Source: Acidimicrobiia bacterium
GTDB lineage: Bacteria > Actinomycetota > Acidimicrobiia > ATN3 > PSLF01
NCBI GenBank assembly: GCA_040289475.1
Contig: PSLF01000002.1
Coordinates: forward strand, 1-64,000
DNA: 64,000 nt
Direction: 5' to 3'
The notes beneath the pieces are model-generated. The model was given only the letters and a program-made list of their open reading frames with translations. It ran no database searches and was not told the DNA's origin. Shown here in pieces: positions 27,783 through 36,282 of this stretch. The stretch's first letter is position 1. Each line of letters starts with the position of its first letter. Position numbers and translations under genes: made by a program.

Positions 27783-28022
27783 TTAGTTTTTGTCGACCAA
27801 AGACGCGGCCTCTTCTGTGGTGAGTTCTCCTATGTACCGGACGCGTTGGGAATCGGCCTCGAAGTCGGCTCTGTAGACATGAAGCAAGCTGGAGCCCTGA
27901 ACGGGGAAAGATGCGATTCGCTTCGGATACTTTTCCAAAAACTCAGCGAGCTGCATCCGCTCACCGTCCCTGGGGCCTCCCCAAAACTCGACCACCCTTC
28001 CTTCTTCGGTGGCAGCTGGCAT
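27783..28022 (-). CDS. Small hypothetical protein
   Basis: A 79-residue soluble protein with a WGGPRDGERMQL motif, a LEKYPKRIASF helix and a C-terminal YRADFEADSQRVRYIG strand. It recalls short WGGP-DG hypothetical proteins often seen in phages and actinobacteria, but no function is known to me. The ORF extends to 28070, but AAGGAGG precedes the ATG at 28022, so I use that start. It is divergent from the ANTAR regulator and the next feature downstream is the tRNA. Confidence 0.6.
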   Translation of the reverse strand: MPAATEEGRVVEFWGGPRDGERMQLAEFLEKYPKRIASFPVQGSSLLHVYRADFEADSQRVRYIGELTTEEAASLVDKN

Positions 28023-28161
28023 CAGATCCTCCTTCTTAGCTTCACCCTTTATCACTTGATAAAACAACATGTTGACGTGTCGAATTTCTGGGGGCAGCGT
28101 CTATGTGGCCTTAGCTGTTGATTTGGATTGTCTCCGACTAACCACTAGATCTCCTAAAACG

Positions 28162-28755
28162 ATGTCAAAAGCAAGAATAGTAATCGCTGAAGACGAGGGA
28201 ATAGTCCGTCTTGACCTGCGCGAAACCCTTCAAGAGGAAGGCTATGAGGTCGTGGGTGAGACCGCCCGCGGCGATGAGGTAGTCCAACTCGTCGAGAAGA
28301 CCAATCCCGATGTAGCGATCCTCGATGTAAAGCTGCCTGGAGAAGACGGAATCTCTGTAGCACGCAAACTTAGTGCCCGCGGTGATGTAGCCATTCTCAT
28401 GCTTACAGCTTTTTCTCAGCGGCAGGTAGTGAGTGAAGCGATAGAGGCCGGAGCGCTCGGGTACTTGGTCAAGCCTTTTCAGCGCTCAGAGTTGGCGCCT
28501 GCAATCGAGGTGGCCTTGGCTCGTCATAGAGACATGAAAGCATTAGAACGCCAGAGACGGGATCTAGAGGAGGCCCTTGAGACACGCAAAGTGGTAGAGA
28601 GAGCGAAGGGTAAGCTCATGCAAGAACGGGGCTTGTCAGAGGCCGAGGCTTACCGGGCTATCCAAAAGTCAGCAATGCAACGGCGCCTTACCATGAAAAA
28701 AGTGGCAGAACTCATCTTGGACGGTTCGATAACTGCGGGATCCAGCGATTTCTGA
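28162..28755 (+). CDS. ANTAR-domain response regulator (PdtaR-like)
   Basis: The 197-residue protein has a receiver domain (about 4-122) with AEDEGIVR, the phosphoacceptor Asp in VAILDVKLPGEDG and the Lys in LVKPFQRSE. A coiled linker and a C-terminal ANTAR RNA-binding domain (about 135-190) follow: VVERAKGKLMQERGLSEAEAYRAI and SAMQRRLTMKKVAE. ANTAR regulators bind tandem hairpins in leaders and prevent termination; PdtaR of mycobacteria is the closest type I know. The start at 28162 matches the family; the longer ORF is unlikely. Its partner kinase is not adjacent; the orphan kinases in this window are candidates by inference only. Confidence 0.92.
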   Translation: MSKARIVIAEDEGIVRLDLRETLQEEGYEVVGETARGDEVVQLVEKTNPDVAILDVKLPGEDGISVARKLSARGDVAILMLTAFSQRQVVSEAIEAGALGYLVKPFQRSELAPAIEVALARHRDMKALERQRRDLEEALETRKVVERAKGKLMQERGLSEAEAYRAIQKSAMQRRLTMKKVAELILDGSITAGSSDF

Positions 28756-28785
28756 GACTGGAGCCTGTGGGCGGAGTTCGATCGC

Positions 28786-29571
28786 CTAGTAAGAGTAGAG
28801 ATTGCCGTAAGGCCGCTTCGAGTAGGGATAGAGCTTTAGAAACTCGCCAGCACCTACTGCGTCTAAGATGGGACCGGGATCGATCCTGAGGCGAGAACAG
28901 AAGTCCTTTACCAGGTCCGTTACAGTTCGCACATCGTCCTCACCGAGGTCGGCGAAACCGACCTCTTTGCCCACCGAGTTTTCGTCCACAGGCTGGCGAA
29001 TGTACATCGCTCCACCGTGCATACCGGTGCCGCAGTACTTTCCAACCACAGGCTGGTCGGCGGGGACCTCCAAACCGAGAACACAGATCGTGCCCCCTGC
29101 CATGTACTCGCCCAAGAACTTGCCAGCTCGCCCTCCTATAACAATGGCCGGCTTTTTGTCTTGAAACTCTTTCATGTGAATTCCAACTCGGTATCCCACT
29201 GAGCCCCGGACATACAGTCGCCCCCCGCGCATGCCGTACCCGAGGACGTCGCCGGCGTCTTTCTCCACCACGATGACACCTGAGTTCATTGTGTTGGCTG
29301 CTCCGTCCTGGACATCGTCATGACAAACAATAGTTGGGCCGTCCATGAAGATACCGAGGTCGTTTCCGGGCACCCCGTAGACTTCCACCGTCAATCCGGG
29401 CTCTACTAGGCCAGCGCAGATGTAGCGCTGGCCGCACACATTTTCCAACACGAGGTGAGTTGCCCCTTGGGAGATGGCATCTCTGATTGCTACGTTGAGG
29501 TCCTTGTAGTGCAGCCCGGACGTGTCGATCCGTAGGCTTGCAGAGGTAGGTGCGGTCGATCGTACGGCCAT
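28786..29571 (-). CDS. GXGXG-domain subunit of split glutamate synthase (or GlxC/MgsB-like)
   Basis: The 261-residue protein matches the C-terminal beta-helix (GXGXG) domain of glutamate synthase large subunits as a stand-alone chain. Repeated glycine motifs are visible: GLTVEVYGVPGNDLG, DVLGYGMRGGRLYVRGSVG, GGRAGKFLGEYMAGGTI and KYCGTGMHGGAMYI. It is the last gene of a minus-strand operon (GATase, FAD/Fe-S, FMN/Fe-S and GXGXG subunits). The same split occurs in archaeal-type glutamate synthases and in N-methylglutamate synthase, so the product cannot be fixed by this chain alone. Confidence 0.85.
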   Translation of the reverse strand: MAVRSTAPTSASLRIDTSGLHYKDLNVAIRDAISQGATHLVLENVCGQRYICAGLVEPGLTVEVYGVPGNDLGIFMDGPTIVCHDDVQDGAANTMNSGVIVVEKDAGDVLGYGMRGGRLYVRGSVGYRVGIHMKEFQDKKPAIVIGGRAGKFLGEYMAGGTICVLGLEVPADQPVVGKYCGTGMHGGAMYIRQPVDENSVGKEVGFADLGEDDVRTVTDLVKDFCSRLRIDPGPILDAVGAGEFLKLYPYSKRPYGNLYSY

Positions 29572-29583
29572 GGCTCGAATGTC

Positions 29584-31143
29584 TCAGCGACCAGCTGGTT
29601 TTACGCCGAGGATCTGTAGGGTCTGCTCGTCGAGACCGACGGCTCTAAGGCGATCACGGTTGCCACGGAGCGACTCTATCGAGTTGATTCCCAAAGCGCC
29701 CATGAACTCTTTAATCTCCCGTGTCCATCCTCTGAGCAAATTGGAGATCCTTTCTGCACCCCAGTCAGGGGGGATGCGGTCGACTAAGTAAGGGATCTGA
29801 GTCGTGATCCCCCAAGAGCATTTACCTGTGTAGCACTTTTGGCACAACGTGCACCCCACCGCCAGAAGGGCAGCCGTACCGATACCAACCGCGTCTGCCC
29901 CAAGAGCTATGGCCTTAACCGCATCTGCTGAGGATCGAATAGTTCCACCGGCGATTATCGACGCCATGTGCCTGATCCCTTCCTGACGAAGGCGATCGTC
30001 GACGGCTGCTATAGCGATCTCTATCGGGATCCCGATGTGATCGCGGATCATTGTCGGTGCGGCGCCAGTGCCCCCCCTGTAGCCATCGATGAAAACCCAG
30101 TCTGCGCCTGCTCTCACAATTCCCGAGGCGATCGCAGCCACGTTGTGAACTGCTGCGATCTTCACCCCGACAGGCTTGTAGCCAGTAGCCTCTTTTATTG
30201 CATAGATGAGCTGTCGAAGATCTTCGATGGAGTAGATGTCGTGGTGAGGGGCGGGGCTGATGGCATCTGCCCCAACTGGTATTCCCCGTGTTTTTGACAC
30301 GTTTTCATCGACCTTTTCGCCTGGAAGGTGTCCGCCGATGCCAGGCTTTGCCCCCTGTCCGATCTTGATCTCGGCAGCCACGCCTTTGTTCAAGTAGTTG
30401 GGATCTATGCCCATCCTACCCGAGGCTACTTGAACTACTATGGCGTCTTGGAGGGGGTAGAGATCGGGATGAAGTCCGCCTTCACCAGTGTTCATGTACG
30501 TTCCATGCTCCCGAGCCGCCATTGCGAGCGACTTGTGCACGTTGAGCGAGATCGCCCCGAAGGACATTGCAGCGAACATGATCGGGACTTCCATCACGAG
30601 CGGCTTTTCCGTTCTAGTTTTTAGGCGCCAGTGCCCGTCTTCTTTCTTCTCAACCTCTACCATGTCAGGATGACGACCTATGAAGGTTCGGAGTTCCATA
30701 GGCTCACGCAGGGGGTCGATCGACGGGTTGGTTACCTGACAGGCGTCGAGCAAGAGGTGGTCGAAAATAACCGGAAGCGGCTTGTCGGCTCCCATTGCTC
30801 CGAGCAAGACGCCGCCGGTTGCGGCCTGCTTCCAGACGTTGTCACGGTAAAAGGGTGTCCAGTGGGCGTTTTCCTTGTAAGTGGTCTCGTTGGCTCTGAT
30901 CGTTATGGCTTGAGGAGGGCAGTAGACCACGCACCTTTGACAGGCGGTGCATTTGTGGTGATCGGGTATTGGTCCGTCGTCGAAAGTAAAGTCGAAGACA
31001 TCCCATCCGCACTCGATTACGCACTCTCCGCATTTGGTGCAAAGGCTCTCGTCGATATCTACCTTGAACTCAGGAGGCAGCTTCGCCTCTGGCTTTCTGC
31101 CTACCGCTAGAACACGGCGTGGCTTGGTAAGATCTACCGACAT
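29584..31143 (-). CDS. FMN/Fe-S catalytic subunit of split glutamate synthase
   Basis: A 519-residue protein. The N-terminal ferredoxin-like region (about residues 28-80) has two 4Fe-4S motifs, CTKCGECVIEC and CTACQRCVVYC. The FMN-binding glutamate synthase TIM barrel (about 150-480) contains AMSFGAISLNVHKSLA, NTGEGG, QGAKPGIGGHLPG, DGYRGGTGAAP and GADAVGIGTAALLAVGC. A further Cys cluster (CTLCQKCYTGKC) follows for the 3Fe-4S centre. It transfers ammonia to 2-oxoglutarate. It lies 12 bases upstream of the GXGXG gene and 1 base after the FAD subunit. Confidence 0.9.
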   Translation of the reverse strand: MSVDLTKPRRVLAVGRKPEAKLPPEFKVDIDESLCTKCGECVIECGWDVFDFTFDDGPIPDHHKCTACQRCVVYCPPQAITIRANETTYKENAHWTPFYRDNVWKQAATGGVLLGAMGADKPLPVIFDHLLLDACQVTNPSIDPLREPMELRTFIGRHPDMVEVEKKEDGHWRLKTRTEKPLVMEVPIMFAAMSFGAISLNVHKSLAMAAREHGTYMNTGEGGLHPDLYPLQDAIVVQVASGRMGIDPNYLNKGVAAEIKIGQGAKPGIGGHLPGEKVDENVSKTRGIPVGADAISPAPHHDIYSIEDLRQLIYAIKEATGYKPVGVKIAAVHNVAAIASGIVRAGADWVFIDGYRGGTGAAPTMIRDHIGIPIEIAIAAVDDRLRQEGIRHMASIIAGGTIRSSADAVKAIALGADAVGIGTAALLAVGCTLCQKCYTGKCSWGITTQIPYLVDRIPPDWGAERISNLLRGWTREIKEFMGALGINSIESLRGNRDRLRAVGLDEQTLQILGVKPAGR

Positions 31144-31144
31144 C

Positions 31145-32998
31145 TCACACCGCCTTTACTTCGAGATCTGGCTGGGGATGAACAATGTATTCCTTCAACA
31201 CGAGAGTTTTCGTCGGACAGTAAGCTGCGCACAGACCACAGCGGATGCATCCGTCGTCGTCGATGACTATAGACGCCCGCTCCGCCGGCGCTATGGCGGG
31301 AAGCTTCCTGTCTCCTGGCTGTCCGGATCTGGGCACCATAAGCTCATCAGGTCGAACAATGGTGCCGTCTGGGCGCACAAGATCAATGGTGTCTTTAGGG
31401 CATACTTCGATGCAGGCGCCGCAGAGAACGCAAGGATTTTCTGTGTGGCTGACCTGGATCTGGCAAAAGTAACACCTTCTCGCTTGTTCTATCGCCGTTT
31501 CCTTCGAGTAGCCCAGCTCTACCTCGGCCTCGAATGAGTTCCGCTCTGCTAGGGCTATTACCGGTTGGTCCTCCCGGGGTCGCTCATAATCGACCATATT
31601 TCTCGTGTACCCAGGGAGAGCTTTGGCCTCCAACCACTTTGCGGGGGAGTCGGCTCCGCCAAGGAACCTGTGTATTCCCTCGGCAGCCTTGTGGGCATCT
31701 GCTACTGCCTCGATAACGTTGGCTGCGCCAAGGGCAATGTCGCCGGCGGCGAATACCCCCGGCACGCTTGTCATTCCTGTCGATGGATCAATCCGAAGCG
31801 TACCCCACCTTGTTGTCTCAAGTTCTATGTCGATCCAGGAAAGGTCTGGTTCCTGACTGACTGCGGCTATGACCAAGTCCGTGTCGATCTCAAACTCGGA
31901 TCCCTCGATTGTAAGTGGCCTTCGCCTCCCGCTGGCGTCGGGCTCTCCAAGACGGTTACGCACACAGCGCAAAGCACGAACCTTACCCGAAGGGTCGGTT
32001 AGGATCTCGACCGGAGACGCCAAGAGCACCAGTTCTACGCCTTCCTGCTGAGCCTCGTGTATCTCTTCGGGACTCGAGGGCATTTCGTCCATTCCCCTGC
32101 GATACACCATTCTGACTTTGGATGCACCTAGGCGAACTGCAGAGCGCACGCAGTCTACCGCAGTGAAGCCGCCCCCTATGACCGCTACTCGCTTCCCGGC
32201 GATGTCCAGGGATCCACCATGGAGTCGGGCCTCTTCAGGGGCGTTGTCGCCTAGGTTGACCTTTTCCATGAACCAAAGGCCCGGATACACACCGGTTGCC
32301 TCCTCTCCAGGGATGCTCAGCCGAACCGGTCTCTGACATCCTGCCGCGATGAGTACTGAATCGTGCTCTTCTAGCAACTGACTCACCTGAACGTCAGTAC
32401 CTATGCGAATGCCACACTCTATCTCGACCCCAAAGTCGTACAAATCCCTGATCTCTTCTGCAACGATGTCTCGAGGAAGTCTGTAAGCAGGGATTCCGGC
32501 CACAAGCATGCCTCCGGGGATAGGCATCGACTCGTACACAACGACGCGGTAGCCCAAGAGGGCCAAATCTTGGGCGGCTGTCAGCCCGGCTGGACCAGAG
32601 CCAACAATGCCGATACTCATTCCGTTGGCTGGCTGGCGTTCGGGCATCATGTGTCGCCACCGCTCCGATCGGAAGTCCGCGGCCGCTCTTTTTAGAGCTC
32701 TGATCGATACGGGGTCATCGTCGTCTGCTCGCCGACAAGCATCTTCGCAAGGGCGCGTACATACTCTTCCGAGCACCGCAGGAAAGACGTTGTAAATCTT
32801 GTTGAGGGCATAGGCCTCGTCGAATCGGCCTTCGGCGATGAGCCAGATGTAGCGGCGTGCGTCGGTGTGTGCGGGGCAGGCAGCCTGGCATTTTACCTGT
32901 TCTTCTACGTACTCAGGCTCTATTCCCACGAAAGGGACCTTGCTTGCGGGCCCCGGTAGGCCGAAGTCTGCAGGCGACGAGAATGACAAGGCACTCAC
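31145..32998 (-). CDS. GltD-like FAD-dependent oxidoreductase with Fe-S domains
   Basis: The 617-residue protein resembles the glutamate synthase small subunit with an extra C-terminal ferredoxin. The N-terminal part (about 30-120) has the helical Fe-S domain CQAACPAHTDARRYI and CTRPCEDACRR. Two Rossmann folds follow: GIVGSGPAGLTAAQDLA (FAD) and AVIGGGFTAVDCVRSAV (NADPH). The C-terminus carries CYFCQ, CVLCGACIEVCP and CIRCGLCAAYCP. GTG 32998 overlaps the stop of the amidotransferase gene (GTGA), so the longer ORF is rejected. It probably passes electrons to the FMN subunit. Confidence 0.9.
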   Translation of the reverse strand: MSALSFSSPADFGLPGPASKVPFVGIEPEYVEEQVKCQAACPAHTDARRYIWLIAEGRFDEAYALNKIYNVFPAVLGRVCTRPCEDACRRADDDDPVSIRALKRAAADFRSERWRHMMPERQPANGMSIGIVGSGPAGLTAAQDLALLGYRVVVYESMPIPGGMLVAGIPAYRLPRDIVAEEIRDLYDFGVEIECGIRIGTDVQVSQLLEEHDSVLIAAGCQRPVRLSIPGEEATGVYPGLWFMEKVNLGDNAPEEARLHGGSLDIAGKRVAVIGGGFTAVDCVRSAVRLGASKVRMVYRRGMDEMPSSPEEIHEAQQEGVELVLLASPVEILTDPSGKVRALRCVRNRLGEPDASGRRRPLTIEGSEFEIDTDLVIAAVSQEPDLSWIDIELETTRWGTLRIDPSTGMTSVPGVFAAGDIALGAANVIEAVADAHKAAEGIHRFLGGADSPAKWLEAKALPGYTRNMVDYERPREDQPVIALAERNSFEAEVELGYSKETAIEQARRCYFCQIQVSHTENPCVLCGACIEVCPKDTIDLVRPDGTIVRPDELMVPRSGQPGDRKLPAIAPAERASIVIDDDGCIRCGLCAAYCPTKTLVLKEYIVHPQPDLEVKAV

Positions 32999-34158
32999 GC
33001 TGCTTCCCCTTCCGCTATTGGACCTTCGGACTGGAGAGCATCGTAGTAGCGCGCGATTACGGGCTCTCCTGCTTCGGGGCGCCATACCCTGTCGGGTTCT
33101 GGGCAAATCATGCGAATGGCCGCCTCTTCACTGGCAACGTAAATCCGGTCTCCGGCCTCTGCAGCTACTAGTGGTCGGAGCTTGATCCTGTCATTGAGGG
33201 CTAGCATTCCTTCTGTAAAGCCAACCACGATCGCAAAGGGTCCGTTGGCAGCGGCCGAACCATATGTACGTCTCAAGGCTTGGATTACTTGTGCCTCGCT
33301 GGGATCCATCTCTTCGATGTCCGACCAGAATGGAGGCGCCACGACCTTGCAGGCGAGCTCGATTGAGAGACCGTGGCGTCTCACCAACAGATCGAAGATG
33401 TAAGCGAGTACTTCGGTGTCTGTTCCCAACGAGCAGTAATAGCCGTGCATCTCCAAATACCGCTTGTTTATTCCGTAGCTGGATATCTCTCCGTTGTGGA
33501 CGATCGAAAAGTCAAGGAGACAGAAAGGATGAGCACCACCCCACCAACCGGGGGTGTTTGTGGGAAAGCGACCGTGTCCTATCCACGCCGCGGCTTCGTA
33601 CTCGTCCAAGCGGAAGAAGCGGGCGACGTCAATCGGGAAACCGACCGCTTTGAAACCAGCCATGTTTTTCCCCGACGAGATAACAAAGGCGCCGTCAATG
33701 TCATGGTTGATAGTCATCACGGATTTCATGACGAGGTCTTCGGCAGTCAATCCGGAGGTTTCCAAAGCCTCTTCTTTAGGTCTCAAAAAGTAGCGGTGCA
33801 ATAGGGGAGGATTAGATATCTGAGGGATGGGATTGGTGGGAATAGGTTCCGCATTGTCAGTGTGGAAGCGCGCGAACAGAAAGCCCTCCGCAGCTTCTCT
33901 GGCGGCCTCGGAGGTGTACATGAGCTGGAAAGCGAAGTGCTCGCGGTACTCGGGGAACAGACCATAGACGGCATATCCACCTCCCAGACCGTTGCTCCGC
34001 TCGTCCATGCAAGCCATGGCGCGCATGATCTCTTCACCGGATGTTCTGGCTCGCCCACGGTCAATGAAGGCGGCGAGGCCGCACCCTCCCAGAATCCGAA
34101 AGGGCGCCTCTTCCCGGAACCGCTCTGGATAGAAACGTTCTCCGTCTCGATGTTCCAT
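32995..34158 (-). CDS. Class II glutamine amidotransferase subunit of split glutamate synthase
   Basis: The 387-residue protein matches the Ntn-type glutaminase domain of glutamate synthase as a separate chain. The catalytic Cys26 lies in RILGGCGLAAF. It must become N-terminal, so a 25-residue propeptide is implied. Further motifs are WIGHGRFPTNT, FSIVHNGEISSY, SLGTDTEVLAY and NGPFAIVVG. It is the first gene of a four-gene operon and is preceded by a hairpin with a T-run only 16 bases upstream. The family also includes GlxB/MgsA of N-methylglutamate synthase. Confidence 0.87.
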   Translation of the reverse strand: MEHRDGERFYPERFREEAPFRILGGCGLAAFIDRGRARTSGEEIMRAMACMDERSNGLGGGYAVYGLFPEYREHFAFQLMYTSEAAREAAEGFLFARFHTDNAEPIPTNPIPQISNPPLLHRYFLRPKEEALETSGLTAEDLVMKSVMTINHDIDGAFVISSGKNMAGFKAVGFPIDVARFFRLDEYEAAAWIGHGRFPTNTPGWWGGAHPFCLLDFSIVHNGEISSYGINKRYLEMHGYYCSLGTDTEVLAYIFDLLVRRHGLSIELACKVVAPPFWSDIEEMDPSEAQVIQALRRTYGSAAANGPFAIVVGFTEGMLALNDRIKLRPLVAAEAGDRIYVASEEAAIRMICPEPDRVWRPEAGEPVIARYYDALQSEGPIAEGEAA

Positions 34159-34173
34159 CTGCTCTCGTCCAAC

Positions 34174-34203
34174 AAAAAACGCCCGAGCCGTCTAGGCTCG
34201 GGC
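34174..34203 (-). terminator. Terminator-like hairpin in the leader of the glutamate-synthase operon
   Basis: Read on the minus strand, a perfect 9-bp stem (GCCCGAGCC / GGCTCGGGC, loop TAGAC) is followed by G and six T. It ends about 16 bases before the ATG at 34158. The minus strand upstream of it has only about 147 non-coding bases before the divergent glycosyltransferase, so there is no upstream gene to terminate. Transcription attenuation of the operon is the natural reading. On the plus strand no T-run follows. Confidence 0.75.
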
Positions 34204-34271
34204 GCCTTTGCCCATCGCTTTACCCAAATTCGGATGCTAGAGGATAAATTCCCGAGCATCAAGTAACTTTA

Positions 34272-34287
34272 CCGTTCTTTAGAACCG
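34272..34287. promoter_or_regulatory. Possible operator palindrome in the divergent gap
   Basis: GTTCT and AGAAC arms with a TT spacer (34274-34285), flanked by a further C/G pair, lie between the divergently transcribed amidotransferase and glycosyltransferase genes. It may be a protein-binding site controlling one or both promoters. It might instead form part of the leader RNA of the minus-strand operon. Confidence 0.3.
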
Positions 34288-34350
34288 CTAAACCTAGGAA
34301 CGCTATGACTGCTTACCCGGGGTGAAGCAAGCGAAGCCGAGGATGGTGCA

Positions 34351-36282
34351 ATGTCGAAGAAGGCTAAGCACAAGTCTGATTCGAAAAAGCCGCCAAGTTT
34401 GGAACTTGGAAAAAGAAGCCGTCGTAAGTCAGCAGCGTCGTTTCGGGCGGGAAAAAAGGGTGTGGTCTCTAGGGGGCGACTTTTTGCGTTAGCTGGGGCT
34501 GCGGTACTGGTAATTGTCGCCTTTACGCTCTTGCTCGCATTTAGAGATGTTCCTCGCATGGTCCAGCATGGGTACGCAGAAAGGATGAGAGCGTACCTTG
34601 GGATAGCAGCCTCAGTGGCGCTTTTGGGTGCCGTCGGGCTCACGGTGGCAGGGGTAAGGGCAGCTAAACACATCGATGTGCTGGCTGAGCGCCTGACCGC
34701 AGAGTGGCGGTATCTCCAATCACAAGGGCTATCGTCGCTCCGTCAAACGTCCGCGTTAGATCTCGCTGTGTTGCTTTTCATCATGATCGTTGGGAGCTGG
34801 CTCAGGGCGCGTTATTTAGGCCAACCTATGCGATACGACGAAGCCTACACTTACAACTTCTACGGACGATTTCCCCTCACAGTGTCGCTCTCTGCCTACG
34901 ACTCCCCCAACAACCACCTGCTGAACACGGCACTAGTTCACTTGTCTACTGTTCTCTGGGGCAACTACGAGTGGGCAATCAGGCTTCCGGCGTTTCTTTT
35001 CGGCGTAGCGACAGTCCCATCGGTGTATCTACTATCGAGAAAGTTTGCGGGGGCAGGCTCGGCGCTGGTAGCTGCATCAGCAAGTGCAGTCTGGCCGGTT
35101 CTTGTTGAGTACTCCGCCAATGCGAGGGGCTACTCGGCTGTAGCTTTCTTCTTCGTTGTGGCAGTCGCGGCAGCCCACAAACTCTTGGAGCGAGATATTC
35201 TCCTGCTTCGGATAGCCCTCGTATGCGCGTCGGTGGGAATGCTATACACAACGCCGGCCGGCATCTATGCGTTCGCGACATGCTGGGTGTGGCTTGGGGT
35301 TGGCGTTCTCGTGCAGCACCGCTACAGGCAGATGGGAGAACTTCGACGGCGTAGACGCCGTGCAACCGATCATGCGCGCAAATCGGACCAGCGAGAATCT
35401 TTGGGCGTGGATCTATGGACCGTGGTGGGACTGGGTCTGGTCTGTGGAGTGATCCTTCTCATGCTGTACGGATTTCCATTTGTAGTAGGAGGGTTGGCAG
35501 GTGTGCTCCAGCGCTCCGATATTCGCCCATTGGGACTGCGCGCTTATCTGGCTGCGGCCCCTGGGAATCTTGTCGACATCGCAGAGTTGGTTTTTCGATC
35601 GATACCGCTGCCGGTCGCTGTGGTAACCGTTATTTTCTGGTCAATTGGGTCGACGACAGCGCTTGCTGGCAGGGATCTGTGGCGAAAAGCCATCGCCGAA
35701 CTGCCCGAAGCGGGTCTTTTGGCCGCGCTTTTCCTCACGCTTGTCCAGCGACAATGGCCTTACACGCGGGCGTGGATTTTTGTGGTGCCGCTTCTCTTGG
35801 TTGGAACCGCCAGAGGCCTCGAGGCCGCATTTTCCACCTTGAGTCGGGTAGTGGGGTCTCCGATTCGTCGGCTAAAAGCGATTGCTTTACCTCTGCTAGC
35901 TGTTGGTGTGGCGGCATGGTCCGCTGCAGCGCTCGCATCCTCGGGTTCTATATCGCGTTCGGAAGATACGGGTTACTCTCCAGACGCAAGAAACGCCACT
36001 CTCTATCTCAGCGGCAAGCTGGAAGAGGGAGACAGTGTAATTGTGCGGGTACCTTCCGATGCTCCACTCATGTATTACTTCGCGCGGGAGGGATTGGGGC
36101 TTGAGTACTTCAAGCCGCACCAACCCAAACGTGTTTTTGTTTATGTGGATACGCAAAGAGAACGGGTAGAGGGGGTGCTCGGAGCATTCGGGGTACGTCT
36201 TCCAGAGGGCGAAGTACCCAAACAGATCTGGGAAGGCGAGAGAGCCACGGTTTTCGAGGTAGACAATTTCCTTACTTCTTGA
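34351..36282 (+). CDS. GT39/ArnT-like membrane glycosyltransferase
   Basis: A 643-residue polytopic membrane protein of the GT-C type. A basic cytoplasmic N-terminus rich in Lys and Ser (residues 1-45) is followed by many hydrophobic helices. The first luminal loop carries the catalytic acid motif RYDEAYTYNFYG near residue 160, as in PMT/ArnT enzymes that use lipid-linked sugars. A DSPNNHLLNT loop follows, which resembles the conserved loop of bacterial mannosyl- and arabinosyltransferases. The C-terminal soluble tail is about 115 residues. AGGATGG precedes the ATG. Substrate unknown. It overlaps the end of the DtxR-like gene by about 11 bases. Confidence 0.82.
   Translation: MSKKAKHKSDSKKPPSLELGKRSRRKSAASFRAGKKGVVSRGRLFALAGAAVLVIVAFTLLLAFRDVPRMVQHGYAERMRAYLGIAASVALLGAVGLTVAGVRAAKHIDVLAERLTAEWRYLQSQGLSSLRQTSALDLAVLLFIMIVGSWLRARYLGQPMRYDEAYTYNFYGRFPLTVSLSAYDSPNNHLLNTALVHLSTVLWGNYEWAIRLPAFLFGVATVPSVYLLSRKFAGAGSALVAASASAVWPVLVEYSANARGYSAVAFFFVVAVAAAHKLLERDILLLRIALVCASVGMLYTTPAGIYAFATCWVWLGVGVLVQHRYRQMGELRRRRRRATDHARKSDQRESLGVDLWTVVGLGLVCGVILLMLYGFPFVVGGLAGVLQRSDIRPLGLRAYLAAAPGNLVDIAELVFRSIPLPVAVVTVIFWSIGSTTALAGRDLWRKAIAELPEAGLLAALFLTLVQRQWPYTRAWIFVVPLLLVGTARGLEAAFSTLSRVVGSPIRRLKAIALPLLAVGVAAWSAAALASSGSISRSEDTGYSPDARNATLYLSGKLEEGDSVIVRVPSDAPLMYYFAREGLGLEYFKPHQPKRVFVYVDTQRERVEGVLGAFGVRLPEGEVPKQIWEGERATVFEVDNFLTS

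Noticed and set aside
33001-33106. Upstream extension of the GltD-like gene into the amidotransferase gene
   Set aside because: The sequence is Arg-rich out-of-frame translation; GTG 32998 overlaps the upstream stop in the usual GTGA manner.
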